Source: an uncultured Candidatus Nemicrothrix sp.
Lineage (GTDB): Bacteria > Actinomycetota > Acidimicrobiia > Acidimicrobiales > MedAcidi-G1
Assembly (NCBI GenBank): GCA_913055915.1
Contig: CAJXKL010000001.1
Location: forward strand, 103,576 to 167,575
Direction of reading: 5' to 3'
DNA: 64,000 nucleotides
A program made the position numbers and the translations under genes. Below, one piece after another: positions 34,886 to 42,246 of this stretch (position 1 is the first letter of the stretch; each line of letters opens with the position of its first letter). The notes beneath the pieces were generated by a model. That model made no database searches, had not been told where the DNA came from, and saw only the letters and a list, made by a program, of their open reading frames with translations.

Positions 34886-35635
34886 ATGGTTCGCCAACTC
34901 ACCGACCACTCCGTCATTACCTTCGATTGCTATGGCACCCTCATCGACTGGGAGGCAGGCATATGGGAGGCCCTCCAGCCGCTCCTCGGAGGCGACCAGC
35001 GCGGGGACGTAACCCGGGAAGAGGCCCTTGAGGCCTTCAATCTCCACGAGGCTGACCAGCAGGCAGCCACTCCGGCGCTCGGCTACCCCGGTGTGCTTGA
35101 GAGGGTTCACCGCTCGCTGGCAGGCCACTTGGGTGTGCCGACGACAGGTTCACTCGACGAGGCGTTCGGAGCGTCTGTTCCAAACTGGCCGGCGTTCCCC
35201 GATTCAGCCGCTGCTCTCCGGTCCCTCTCGGAGCGCTTCGATCTTGTGATCCTGTCGAACGTGGACCGTGCGGGCTTTGCGGCCTCAAGTGCGCTCCTGG
35301 GGTTCGAGTTCGATGCCGTGTACACCGCTGAGGACATCGGCTCCTACAAGCCGGACCTTGCCAACTTCGAGTACCTGCTCACGCATGTGGCTGCTGATCT
35401 CGGCCATAGCAAGGAGGACGTCCTCCACGCGGCCCAGAGCCTCAGGCACGACCACATTCCAGCACGCTCGATCGGCCTGGACAACGCATGGATAGACCGG
35501 CACCGTCTCTCGGTGGCCTGTGGAAGTGGTGAAGGTGAAGTGCCGGAGCCCATGCCCGAGGTGGATCACGTCTTCTTCTCCATGACGGAACTGGCAACTG
35601 CCGTATCGGCCGAGGAAAACTCTCAGAGCACCTAA
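34886..35635 (+). CDS. HAD-family hydrolase, haloacid dehalogenase type II-like
   Basis: 249-residue HAD subfamily IA protein. The nucleophile Asp14 is in ITFDCYGTLIDWEAG. Motif 2 is LVILSNVDRAGF, the motif 3 Lys is in GSYKPDLANFEYL, and the last acidic motif is near AWIDRHR. The DCYGTLIDWE form is common in proteins labelled haloacid dehalogenase type II, but many are phosphatases. It follows the nitrilase with nine bases between them. Its stop abuts the truncated acyl-CoA synthetase remnant, so a deletion endpoint lies at its 3' edge. Confidence 0.87.
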   Translation: MVRQLTDHSVITFDCYGTLIDWEAGIWEALQPLLGGDQRGDVTREEALEAFNLHEADQQAATPALGYPGVLERVHRSLAGHLGVPTTGSLDEAFGASVPNWPAFPDSAAALRSLSERFDLVILSNVDRAGFAASSALLGFEFDAVYTAEDIGSYKPDLANFEYLLTHVAADLGHSKEDVLHAAQSLRHDHIPARSIGLDNAWIDRHRLSVACGSGEGEVPEPMPEVDHVFFSMTELATAVSAEENSQST

Positions 35636-35636
35636 C

Positions 35637-36520
35637 AGATGGCATCCTGTCGTCGACTGGGGCGGCACCTACTTCACCAGTTCGATATTCGATCCTGAAT
35701 CAGTGTCCTCCTGCATCGAGAGGAACGAGATCTCCCTGCTGTTCACCGTGCCCACCTTCTATTTCGCTCTCATGTCTGCCCCCGGTTACCGCCCCGAGAG
35801 GCTGTCGAGCATCAGGAACCTCATGTGGGGTAGAGCCACGATCAGGCCAGATCTTCTACGGTCGATCAACGAGGATTTGGACGTCACCACCACCCACCTC
35901 TATGGAACGACGGAAACCATCGTCTCGCTCTACAACCACGCCCCGGGTGATGAACCCACCCGGCTGCGGCCCGGCCCTTTCTCGTCGGTTCGCCTTGTCG
36001 AGTTCGGAGGGGGGCCGCTGACCTGGTGGAGGTGGGTGAGGAGGGCAAGCTGCTCATCTCTGCTGCGTCCGACGCCATCTTCGACGGCTATCTGGAGCTG
36101 CCGAATGCGACTGCCGAGAAGATCCGTGACGGCTGGTACCACACGGGTGACACCTTTCGGCTCAGGCAAGACGGCGACCTTGAGTACTCCGGTCGGATGG
36201 ACGACATCATCAGAAGTGGCGGTGAGAACATCCATCCCGATGAAGTCGAGGCCGCTCTGTCCAACCATCCCGACGTCAGCGATGTGGGTGTGGTTGGTTT
36301 CCCGGACGACTACTGGGGTGAGATGGTCGTCGCCTGTGTTGTCTCTGAGGATGCGGCTTCGGTCGGTGAGCTTGACTCATGGTGCAGGGAGGGGCCGCTG
36401 GCGGCCTACAAGCGACCCAGGGGCTACCTGTTCATGGAGTCCCTTCCCCGGAACGCCGCCAACAAGCTGCTCAGAACCGAACTGAGGAAACTGGGCTTGG
36501 GGAGCCTCCAACGGATATGA
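35637..36520 (+). pseudogene. Acyl-CoA synthetase, N-terminally truncated and frameshifted
   Basis: C-terminal part of an AMP-forming acyl-CoA synthetase. The first frame reads VVDWGGTYFTSSIF, LLFTVPTFYFALMSAPGYRPERL and LYGTTETIVSLYN. The other frame then reads VEVGEEGKLLISA, GWYHTGDTFRL, YSGRMDDIIRSGGENIHPDEVE and SLPRNAANKLLRTELRK. The ATP-binding loop and everything before it are missing; similarity starts at the stop of the HAD gene. The frame change falls in a run of six Gs at 36009-36014, where one more G would restore the frame. The frameshift might be a sequencing error, but the truncation is real if the assembly is right. Confidence 0.85.
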
Positions 36521-36549
36521 CCCCCACGGGATGGCTAGCCTCACCCTGT

Positions 36550-36571
36550 CCTGGAGGGTCTGACTCCCAGG
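36550..36571. terminator. Imperfect hairpin between convergent genes
   Basis: CCTGGAGGG and CTCCCAGG can pair with one bulged A around a TCTGA loop. It sits between the stops of the synthetase remnant and the membrane protein gene, where a two-way terminator would be expected. No strong T-run follows on either strand, so support is weak. Confidence 0.3.
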
Positions 36572-36608
36572 CCATAGAGGATCAGGACTGGCTGCGGAGC
36601 CTTCCAGC

Positions 36609-36974
36609 TCAGTAGAGAGCCATCAGTTCCGCAACCACTATGAGGGTGACGATCGTTACGTTCATGACCCTGAAGGCAGTGAACGGGCTCTTGGCGTAAT
36701 TGCGCCCCAGGTGGCTGTTGGCCATTTCCTCATCCATGTCCTTGGCCCCTGCGCCAATGTCTTGAATGCACCCGTCGGTCCAGATCATCGCCCAGAGCGA
36801 CCCCAGCACGGCCCAGGCCGCTACAGCCAGGGTAACGCCGTCGGCCTCAAGGCCCGCTGCGCCGAAGGCGATCGCTATCACGATCCCTGTGTGGGCCAGT
36901 ACGAAGGGCAGGATTATCGCCCTCATATCTGCTGCCCGGTTGGAAACAACACTCATCAACAGGTCCGCGCGCAT
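36609..36974 (-). CDS. Small membrane protein of unknown function
   Basis: About 121 residues with three or four hydrophobic segments (AIILPFVLAHTGIVIAIAF, LAVAAWAVLGSLWAMI, VMNVTIVTLIVVAELMAL). A polar loop DMDEEMANSHLGRNYAKSP lies before the last one. I do not recognise the family. ATG 36974 is chosen because GGAGAG lies six bases upstream; the frame extends 17 codons further to 37025 with no ribosome binding site. It diverges from the RNA methyltransferase gene. Hydrophobicity and the start support a real gene, but no function can be given. Confidence 0.65.
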   Translation of the reverse strand: MRADLLMSVVSNRAADMRAIILPFVLAHTGIVIAIAFGAAGLEADGVTLAVAAWAVLGSLWAMIWTDGCIQDIGAGAKDMDEEMANSHLGRNYAKSPFTAFRVMNVTIVTLIVVAELMALY

Positions 36975-37093
36975 CACACACTCTCCATTCTGGTTTGGCC
37001 GGTCCCTTCGGCGCTTCTCGAACACTTTCGCCGCGACAGCAACTGCTTGTCAACCAGACCGCCTCCGCTACTCAAGACGGTTAGCGTTTCACC

Positions 37094-38266
37094 GTGGAAC
37101 TCGAGGTGACAGCCACTTCGCGCGACGGCGCCGGTGTCGCCCGCTCAGCTGACGGCAGGGTCGTCTTCGTTGAAGGTGCCCTTCCGGGCGAGACCGTTGA
37201 AGCCGTGCTGCTGAGAGAAGAGAAGCGCTGGTCACGTGCCCGCGTACTCAAGGTCCTGGCGGCATCGCCCGACCGAGTTCCTGTCTCCTGCAACCACCAG
37301 CTGGCCGGATGCGGCGGATGCGATCTGCTGCACCTGGATCCCGACGGGCAGGCTGATATGAAGGCCACGATTGTCGCTGAGCAGTTGAGCCGGGCTGGTG
37401 TGGATGTGTCGACCATTCAGACACGAGGTCTGGATAACGACACAGGGCGGACAACCGTAAGGGTCGCTGTCCTCGACGACCGCGCCGGCTACCGGGAAGC
37501 CGGTTCCCACGACGTCGTGATCCCGTCGGTGTGCCTCGCCGTCGACCCGACACTGGAGGAACTTCTCGTCGATGGGCGCTATGGCGGCTCCGAAGAGGTC
37601 GCGATCCGGGTCGGGGCACGTACCAACGAGCGTCTGGTGCTGGTCGACGGAGATCCCTTCGAGGTCGAAGTGCCCGACGACGTGATTGTGGTCAGCAGAG
37701 CGGAACTGCTTGAGGGGCGTAGGGCCTGGATTCACGAAGAGGTTGCCGGGCGTACATGGCGTGTTTCTGCCCGGTCGTTCTTCCAGAACCGTCCTTCGGG
37801 TGTCGACGCCCTGGTCAAGGAGGTCGCCGGCATTGTCGAGGCCCTCGGCACTGATGGTCCCCTGGTTGACGCCTATTCCGGTATCGGCATCTTCGCCGGA
37901 ACGATTGGGGTGAACCGGCGTGTGACCGCCATCGAGCGTGGCGCCGACTCTGTTGCCGATGCAAGGGTGAACCTGGCTGAAAGCGAAGTGAAGATCATCA
38001 AGGCACCGGTGGAGACCTGGAAGGCGACTCGAGCGGCAGTCGTCATTGCCGACCCCGCCAGGGAGGGTCTTGGCAAACCGGGTGTGGCCGCCCTCACGGC
38101 AGCCCAGCCTGAGCTGTTCGTGCTCGTCTCCTGTGATCCTGCATCGTTCGCCCGCGACGCAGGTCTGTTGGAGTCTGCGGGCCTCAGGCTGCAGCGCGCG
38201 ACCGTGGTCGACATGTTCCCGGGCACCTCCCACATCGAGACCGTAGGCGCCTTCACGGGCGCCTGA
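37094..38266 (+). CDS. TrmA/RumA-family RNA (uracil-5-)-methyltransferase
   Basis: SAM-dependent enzyme that methylates C5 of uridine in rRNA or tRNA. 390 residues: an N-terminal TRAM-like domain (about 1-55), then cysteines in CNHQLAGCGGCDLLHL that match the RumA 4Fe-4S site. The methyltransferase domain carries LVDAYSGIGIFAGTIG, VIADPAREGLG and the catalytic Cys in LVSCDPASFARD. Start is GTG 37094. Nearby genes give no hint of the exact site; 23S rRNA is the most common target for this architecture in actinobacteria. Confidence 0.9.
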   Translation: MELEVTATSRDGAGVARSADGRVVFVEGALPGETVEAVLLREEKRWSRARVLKVLAASPDRVPVSCNHQLAGCGGCDLLHLDPDGQADMKATIVAEQLSRAGVDVSTIQTRGLDNDTGRTTVRVAVLDDRAGYREAGSHDVVIPSVCLAVDPTLEELLVDGRYGGSEEVAIRVGARTNERLVLVDGDPFEVEVPDDVIVVSRAELLEGRRAWIHEEVAGRTWRVSARSFFQNRPSGVDALVKEVAGIVEALGTDGPLVDAYSGIGIFAGTIGVNRRVTAIERGADSVADARVNLAESEVKIIKAPVETWKATRAAVVIADPAREGLGKPGVAALTAAQPELFVLVSCDPASFARDAGLLESAGLRLQRATVVDMFPGTSHIETVGAFTGA

Positions 38267-38297
38267 CAGGACGCTTCGCCTAACAGGATCGTCACGG

Positions 38298-38486
38298 TCA
38301 GCGACTCCAACTAGTGGGCAAATCCTGCGGGTCAAGCGACACGACATTGTTGCCACCAGTGTTCATCACAAAGACCTCGTCGCCGGCCCCGGCGCGAAGA
38401 TGCACACCTTCGACAAAGTCGGCCACAAGTTCTCTCTCTGAGAGCTGCTGGGACGAAGTCGTGCCCGCGATCCTCGCCCACACCAC
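38298..38486 (-). CDS. Short open frame after the second EutA-like gene, unrecognised
   Basis: 62 codons from GTG 38486, nine bases after the EutA-like stop and in the same direction. The peptide includes ADFVEGVHLRAGAGDEVFV and NTGGNNVVSLDPQDL, which looks protein-like rather than random but matches no family I can name. It may be the last small gene of the module or the surviving C terminus of a longer gene cut by rearrangement. No strong ribosome binding site is seen. Confidence 0.4.
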   Translation of the reverse strand: MVWARIAGTTSSQQLSERELVADFVEGVHLRAGAGDEVFVMNTGGNNVVSLDPQDLPTSWSR

Positions 38487-38495
38487 CGAGAAGGA

Positions 38496-39302
38496 TTACT
38501 CGGACTCACCCCAGTCCATGTGAAAGAGTCGGCCGTATCCCTCGATTGTATCGTTGATGTTTGCCCGGCGCAGACAGTCCCACATCATTGCCTGGTTTGA
38601 GCACACCACCGGTTTGCCTGCTGCATCCTCGATCTCCTGCAGCACGTCGAGTGTGCGGATACCGCCACAACTGACGAAGATCGCGTCGGCGTCCTCGTGG
38701 TCGATACTGAGTGCGAAGTCACGGATGAACGACGGCGTGATACGACCCATCGCCTCGCAATCCTCAACGTTCAGGCCCTGGATATTGAGTACATCAAAGC
38801 CCCTTTCTCGAAGAAACGCGGCCTCCATCGTATTGATCTCATCGAGGTAGGGAGTGGCGACAACAATTCTCTGAGCGTCCAGCCGATGTAGCGCGTTGAT
38901 AACACCGGTGACCAGCGTCGATGGCTTCGCCCAGGGGGCGCCGCGCTGGATTTCAGCTCTGACCTCGTCCTCGCCGATAACAATTGATCCGGAAGTGCAG
39001 GCGTAGCAGATGACGGCCGGGCGTGCCTGCGGTTGCAAGATCGACGCGGCTTCAGCCATCCCGTCGATTTGAGCCGCCAGTGTGGCGACATTGCAGTCGT
39101 TGGGGCTGTTGAGCCGGGTGACGCTAGGACCTACACCCTCCGGCGACAGACGGTAGATGTTCTCCTCCATGACGAGGTCCATCGAAATGATGATGAAACC
39201 AAGAAGGGCACGCCAGTGGGTTCCATCGTCGTAGGGCACCTCACGGGAAGCGGACTGGACAACGGGACTTGATGCGCCTCCTGGCACGACTTCTTGCGAC
39301 AT
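38496..39302 (-). CDS. Second EutA-like Asp/Glu racemase-fold protein
   Basis: About 268 residues of the same superfamily as the protein at 29416-30195, but clearly diverged. Cys102 is in CYACTSGSIVIGEDE and Cys212 in FVSCGGIRTLDVL; VVCSNQAMMWDCLRRA corresponds to the conserved C-terminal helix. The CTSGS form is closer to the EutA proteins of ectoine utilisation clusters. I use ATG 39302 (MSQEVVPGG), which follows AGGTCAAAGAG; the frame is open to TTG 39356 inside the M24 gene. It is the third gene of a minus-strand module behind two M24-fold proteins. Confidence 0.85.
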   Translation of the reverse strand: MSQEVVPGGASSPVVQSASREVPYDDGTHWRALLGFIIISMDLVMEENIYRLSPEGVGPSVTRLNSPNDCNVATLAAQIDGMAEAASILQPQARPAVICYACTSGSIVIGEDEVRAEIQRGAPWAKPSTLVTGVINALHRLDAQRIVVATPYLDEINTMEAAFLRERGFDVLNIQGLNVEDCEAMGRITPSFIRDFALSIDHEDADAIFVSCGGIRTLDVLQEIEDAAGKPVVCSNQAMMWDCLRRANINDTIEGYGRLFHMDWGESE

Positions 39303-39348
39303 ACTCTTTGACCTCTTCTTGACTACAGGTTCCTGCGGTGCTCGGGTG

Positions 39349-40503
39349 TCAGACAACGATGAGGTCGCGCGTGGTGCTGGTCAGGCGTTCGCATCCCGTC
39401 TCCGTGACTATGACATTATCGACGAGGCGCACGCCTAGTCCGTCCTCGAGTCCGAACACAGGCGGTTCGACGGCGATCACCATGCCAGCTTCCAGGGTGT
39501 ACTCACAGCCGGCGTCGACAACCAACGGTTCGATCCACGAGGGTGGAAACGCCGCGCCTACCGCATAGCCGGTCATGTGCAACCGATAGGCGTCCAAGCC
39601 GGCGTCGGCGATGACCTTCTTGGCGACGTAGTGCGGGACTGTGGCAGACACACCGGCGCGTATCTCGTCCATGCAGGCATCGCCAGCGTCGCGCACTGTC
39701 TGGTACACATCCCGCATCCGTTGGGTCGGCTCACCCAAGCAGAGTTGCCGTCCAATGGTCACGCAATAGCGCCGATAGTGTGCGCCGAACTGAATGTGCA
39801 TGAAATCGCCGGGCTCGAGAACCCGGTCTGACGGTTCGCCATGGGAAAAGGCCGAGCGCGGACCGGTCAGGAAATTCATCGGACTGGACGGTATGTCGCT
39901 GCCTGCAGCCAGCAACGTGTGATGGATGTCCGCCGAAACTGCTCGCTCTGCCCTGCCCGCCGCAACTGATGAACAGCAGGTTTCCATGCCCCGGTCCAGC
40001 ATCGCCGCGGCCCTGCGCACGTAGTCGATCTCCGCTGCGGACTTGACCAGCTTTATGTCGCCGATCAAGCTTGTAGCGTCCATCACTAGATCCTCACCAA
40101 GCAAGTCGACCATTCTTCGGTAGTTGTGGGGATGCAGGTAGTAAAGCGGTACCTCAAGCCCGGTTCTCAGTCCCTTGTACGCTCGCTCGCGCAGGATGTC
40201 GTCAAAGACTTCGATTGGGTCTTCGGGTTCGCGCCCGCCCCAACCCCGAGTCTCATCAGCAAGAGAATCGGCCATCAGCATCGGTACTTCTGACAGTCTG
40301 CTCTGAATCACCAGTGGCCGCGGTTCAAGCGGGAACAACAGAACTTGAAACTCCTGGTACCCCTTGGCGGTCGCGCCGATCAGGTAGTTGATGTGCACAG
40401 GAGCGACGACCAGCAGCAAGTCGATTCCTGCGACCTCCATTGCTTCGCGCACCTTGCAGTGACGGTGGGCAAATTCTTCCTTGCTGAAAAAGTGTTTCGA
40501 CAT
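39349..40503 (-). CDS. M24-fold protein of the ectoine hydrolase/creatinase-like type, metal ligands replaced
   Basis: 384 residues with the two-domain creatinase/prolidase architecture. The usual metal-binding positions are changed: HIQFGAHYRRYCVTIGR where metallo-enzymes have two Asp, and TGYAVGAAFPPSWIEP where they have HGxG. VIAVEPPVF keeps a Glu, but VRLVDNVIV lacks the last one. The GYxxGxxFPPxW segment resembles ectoine hydrolase (DoeA/EutD), which opens the ectoine ring. It lies between another M24-fold gene and the EutA-like gene. A ring-opening amidohydrolase is the best guess; the substrate need not be ectoine. Confidence 0.87.
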   Translation of the reverse strand: MSKHFFSKEEFAHRHCKVREAMEVAGIDLLLVVAPVHINYLIGATAKGYQEFQVLLFPLEPRPLVIQSRLSEVPMLMADSLADETRGWGGREPEDPIEVFDDILRERAYKGLRTGLEVPLYYLHPHNYRRMVDLLGEDLVMDATSLIGDIKLVKSAAEIDYVRRAAAMLDRGMETCCSSVAAGRAERAVSADIHHTLLAAGSDIPSSPMNFLTGPRSAFSHGEPSDRVLEPGDFMHIQFGAHYRRYCVTIGRQLCLGEPTQRMRDVYQTVRDAGDACMDEIRAGVSATVPHYVAKKVIADAGLDAYRLHMTGYAVGAAFPPSWIEPLVVDAGCEYTLEAGMVIAVEPPVFGLEDGLGVRLVDNVIVTETGCERLTSTTRDLIVV

Positions 40504-40524
40504 CGTGCCTAGTGACTTTGCCTG

Positions 40525-41742
40525 TTACACAACTTGCAGGTCCCGCTGGTAATCGGTTGCAATCTCGATGCCGTCCTCTGTGACGATTACGGTGTCGCCA
40601 ACTCGTGCACCAAAGACCTCTGGCACAGTAATCCCGCCGTCCACGGCAAACACCATGCCCGCTTCCAGCGGGGTCCTGTCGCCGTACTTCAACTCCGGAA
40701 TTTCCAGCGACGAGTATCCAAGCGCACGGCCTGTCCGGTACGACGGTGCAAATCCAGCGGATCGGTAAACATCGTCGGCGGCCTCGTGCACGTCTTCGGC
40801 CGCAACACCGGGGCGCATCTCTCGGAAAGCAGCCGCCTGAGCCTCGATTGCAGCGTTGTAGGTCCGGGCTGTTTCATTGTCAACAGAACCTACGAAATAC
40901 TGACGGTCGTAGCCGATCTTGAATTGCTTGAAATGACAAATCGAGCAAAAGCACATGTAGACGGGGTCACCATGCGCGATCTTCTTCACCCTCGGGTGCA
41001 GGTGCGTGTAGCTGGTGAAGTAGCCGGATTGAAGCGCCTGAAGATTATGGATCATGGGACTCATCAACGCTTCGGGGTCTTCAGAAGCGATGATCTCGGC
41101 TGCTTTTCGCGTGCCCGCGGCCATGCACGCGAGTGATACCTCGTACTCCGGCACCCCCACCGCCATGGCGTCGCGCCCGGCGATTCCCATAGCGATAGCA
41201 ACTTGGCCGGCCTGGCGGATCATGTTGATCTCTTCCGCAGACTTGATGACCCGCATCTGTGCGATGATCGATGTGGCATCGACCTCGTCGGCCAAGTCTA
41301 ACTCGTGACGCAGGAAACCCGAAACGACTGCCGGAATATCGTTCCTTTCGATAGCGACGCGCTTCTTTCCAACGCCGCCCATAGCTTCGCGAAGCGGGTC
41401 GCGCCACTCTTCGCCGACCCCATCCGAATAGAAGCCGACATCGGCTACCCAAGTCATGGCATACGCCATGAGCGACTCAGATCCCGGGGTTATCAAGGTG
41501 ACGTCTCCATTACTTCCGACCACTAGAAGGGTTGGACGGCCGAACTCCAACCCCAGATCCCCCCAATAGGCACTGAAATAGTAGATCGAATCGACATTGG
41601 TAATGATGAGAACATCGATGCCTTCATCCTTGAGGCGCTGCTGCAACTCGGCTGTGCGTTCTTGAAATAGCGGCAACATTTCCGCTTCCGCACCCATAGC
41701 GTGAGGACTCACTGGCATCTTGTCGGCCTCCCGTTGTTTCAT
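40525..41742 (-). CDS. Second M24-fold protein in the same module, metal ligands absent
   Basis: About 405 residues, start ATG 41742 after AGGAG at five bases (an in-frame ATG at 41799 lacks one). The N-terminal creatinase domain includes DVLIITNVDSIYYFSAYWG and the M24 domain begins near ATSIIAQMRVIKSAEEI. Where dinuclear enzymes have Asp, Asp, His, Glu and Glu, it has VYMCFCSICHFKQF, RALGYSSLEIPEL, FAVDGG and ARVGDTVIV, so no ligand survives. It is only distantly similar to its neighbour, 20 bases downstream, and is not a tandem copy. The two may form a heteromeric enzyme. Confidence 0.85.
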   Translation of the reverse strand: MKQREADKMPVSPHAMGAEAEMLPLFQERTAELQQRLKDEGIDVLIITNVDSIYYFSAYWGDLGLEFGRPTLLVVGSNGDVTLITPGSESLMAYAMTWVADVGFYSDGVGEEWRDPLREAMGGVGKKRVAIERNDIPAVVSGFLRHELDLADEVDATSIIAQMRVIKSAEEINMIRQAGQVAIAMGIAGRDAMAVGVPEYEVSLACMAAGTRKAAEIIASEDPEALMSPMIHNLQALQSGYFTSYTHLHPRVKKIAHGDPVYMCFCSICHFKQFKIGYDRQYFVGSVDNETARTYNAAIEAQAAAFREMRPGVAAEDVHEAADDVYRSAGFAPSYRTGRALGYSSLEIPELKYGDRTPLEAGMVFAVDGGITVPEVFGARVGDTVIVTEDGIEIATDYQRDLQVV

Positions 41743-41760
41743 TGACGCTCCTAGCAACCC

Positions 41761-41787
41761 TGGTGTTGCCGTGATTGGCAAGCACCA
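41761..41787. promoter_or_regulatory. Imperfect inverted repeat upstream of the M24 module, possible operator
   Basis: TGGTGTTGCC and GGCAAGCACCA form ten-base arms with one extra G, around GTGATT. The repeat lies 19 bases upstream of the ATG at 41742, where a repressor would block transcription or start-site access. No regulator gene is adjacent. Confidence 0.4.
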
Positions 41788-41807
41788 AACTGTCCGCACA
41801 CTATTGG

Positions 41808-41820
41808 CACTCTCAGAGTG
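41808..41820. promoter_or_regulatory. 13-base palindrome upstream of the M24 module
   Basis: CACTCTCAGAGTG has six-base arms around a single C. It lies about 66 bases upstream of the M24 start and 21 bases from the other inverted repeat, so both may be sites for regulators of this operon. It could also be chance. Confidence 0.3.
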
Positions 41821-41907
41821 TCACCGGGGTTGGGGATTGCTTCGCTCCCCTCTCCTCCTAGGGATTAAGGATCCTCGGAGCGGGTCGGTCTGGTCATCGA
41901 GCGCTGA

Positions 41908-42207
41908 GAGGCGTGGACCCGAGCGAACTTCTCGACCTGGGACGACGACGTCGAGTTCATCATCAGGACACCATCACCTGAGGCGCTCGGCACCAACCGA
42001 CCCTGCTGCACCGACCGCGTCCCCCACCAGAGCCGCCACATTGCGGGCCTGTGGTTCGCCGGCGACCAGTACGACGAGAGAACCTGGGGCTGCGGAGTCG
42101 ACGCCGCAGTGCTGCCCGGGATCGTGTGCGTCGACCAGATGATGGGCACCAATCTCGAAGAGCAAATCCTCCCCGCGGTCCATCAGGGAATCATGATACA
42201 AACGTGA
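41908..42207 (+). pseudogene. C-terminal fragment of an FAD-dependent oxidoreductase
   Basis: A 99-codon open stretch with no start codon near its beginning encodes the tail of an amine oxidase/phytoene dehydrogenase-type flavoprotein. The clear part is HIAGLWFAGDQYDERTWGCG, followed by VDAAVLPGIVCVDQMMG, the FAD-closing motif of such enzymes. It ends in TGA at 42205-42207, 39 bases before the AMP-ligase gene. The frame is blocked by a stop at 41905-41907. High GC at third positions matches the genes to its right, not the M24 module to its left, so the break between the two lies near 41.87-41.91 kb. Confidence 0.75.
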
Positions 42208-42246
42208 CCGTTCGTTCGCCATCGCAACTGACAAGGGGCCCCGCTC

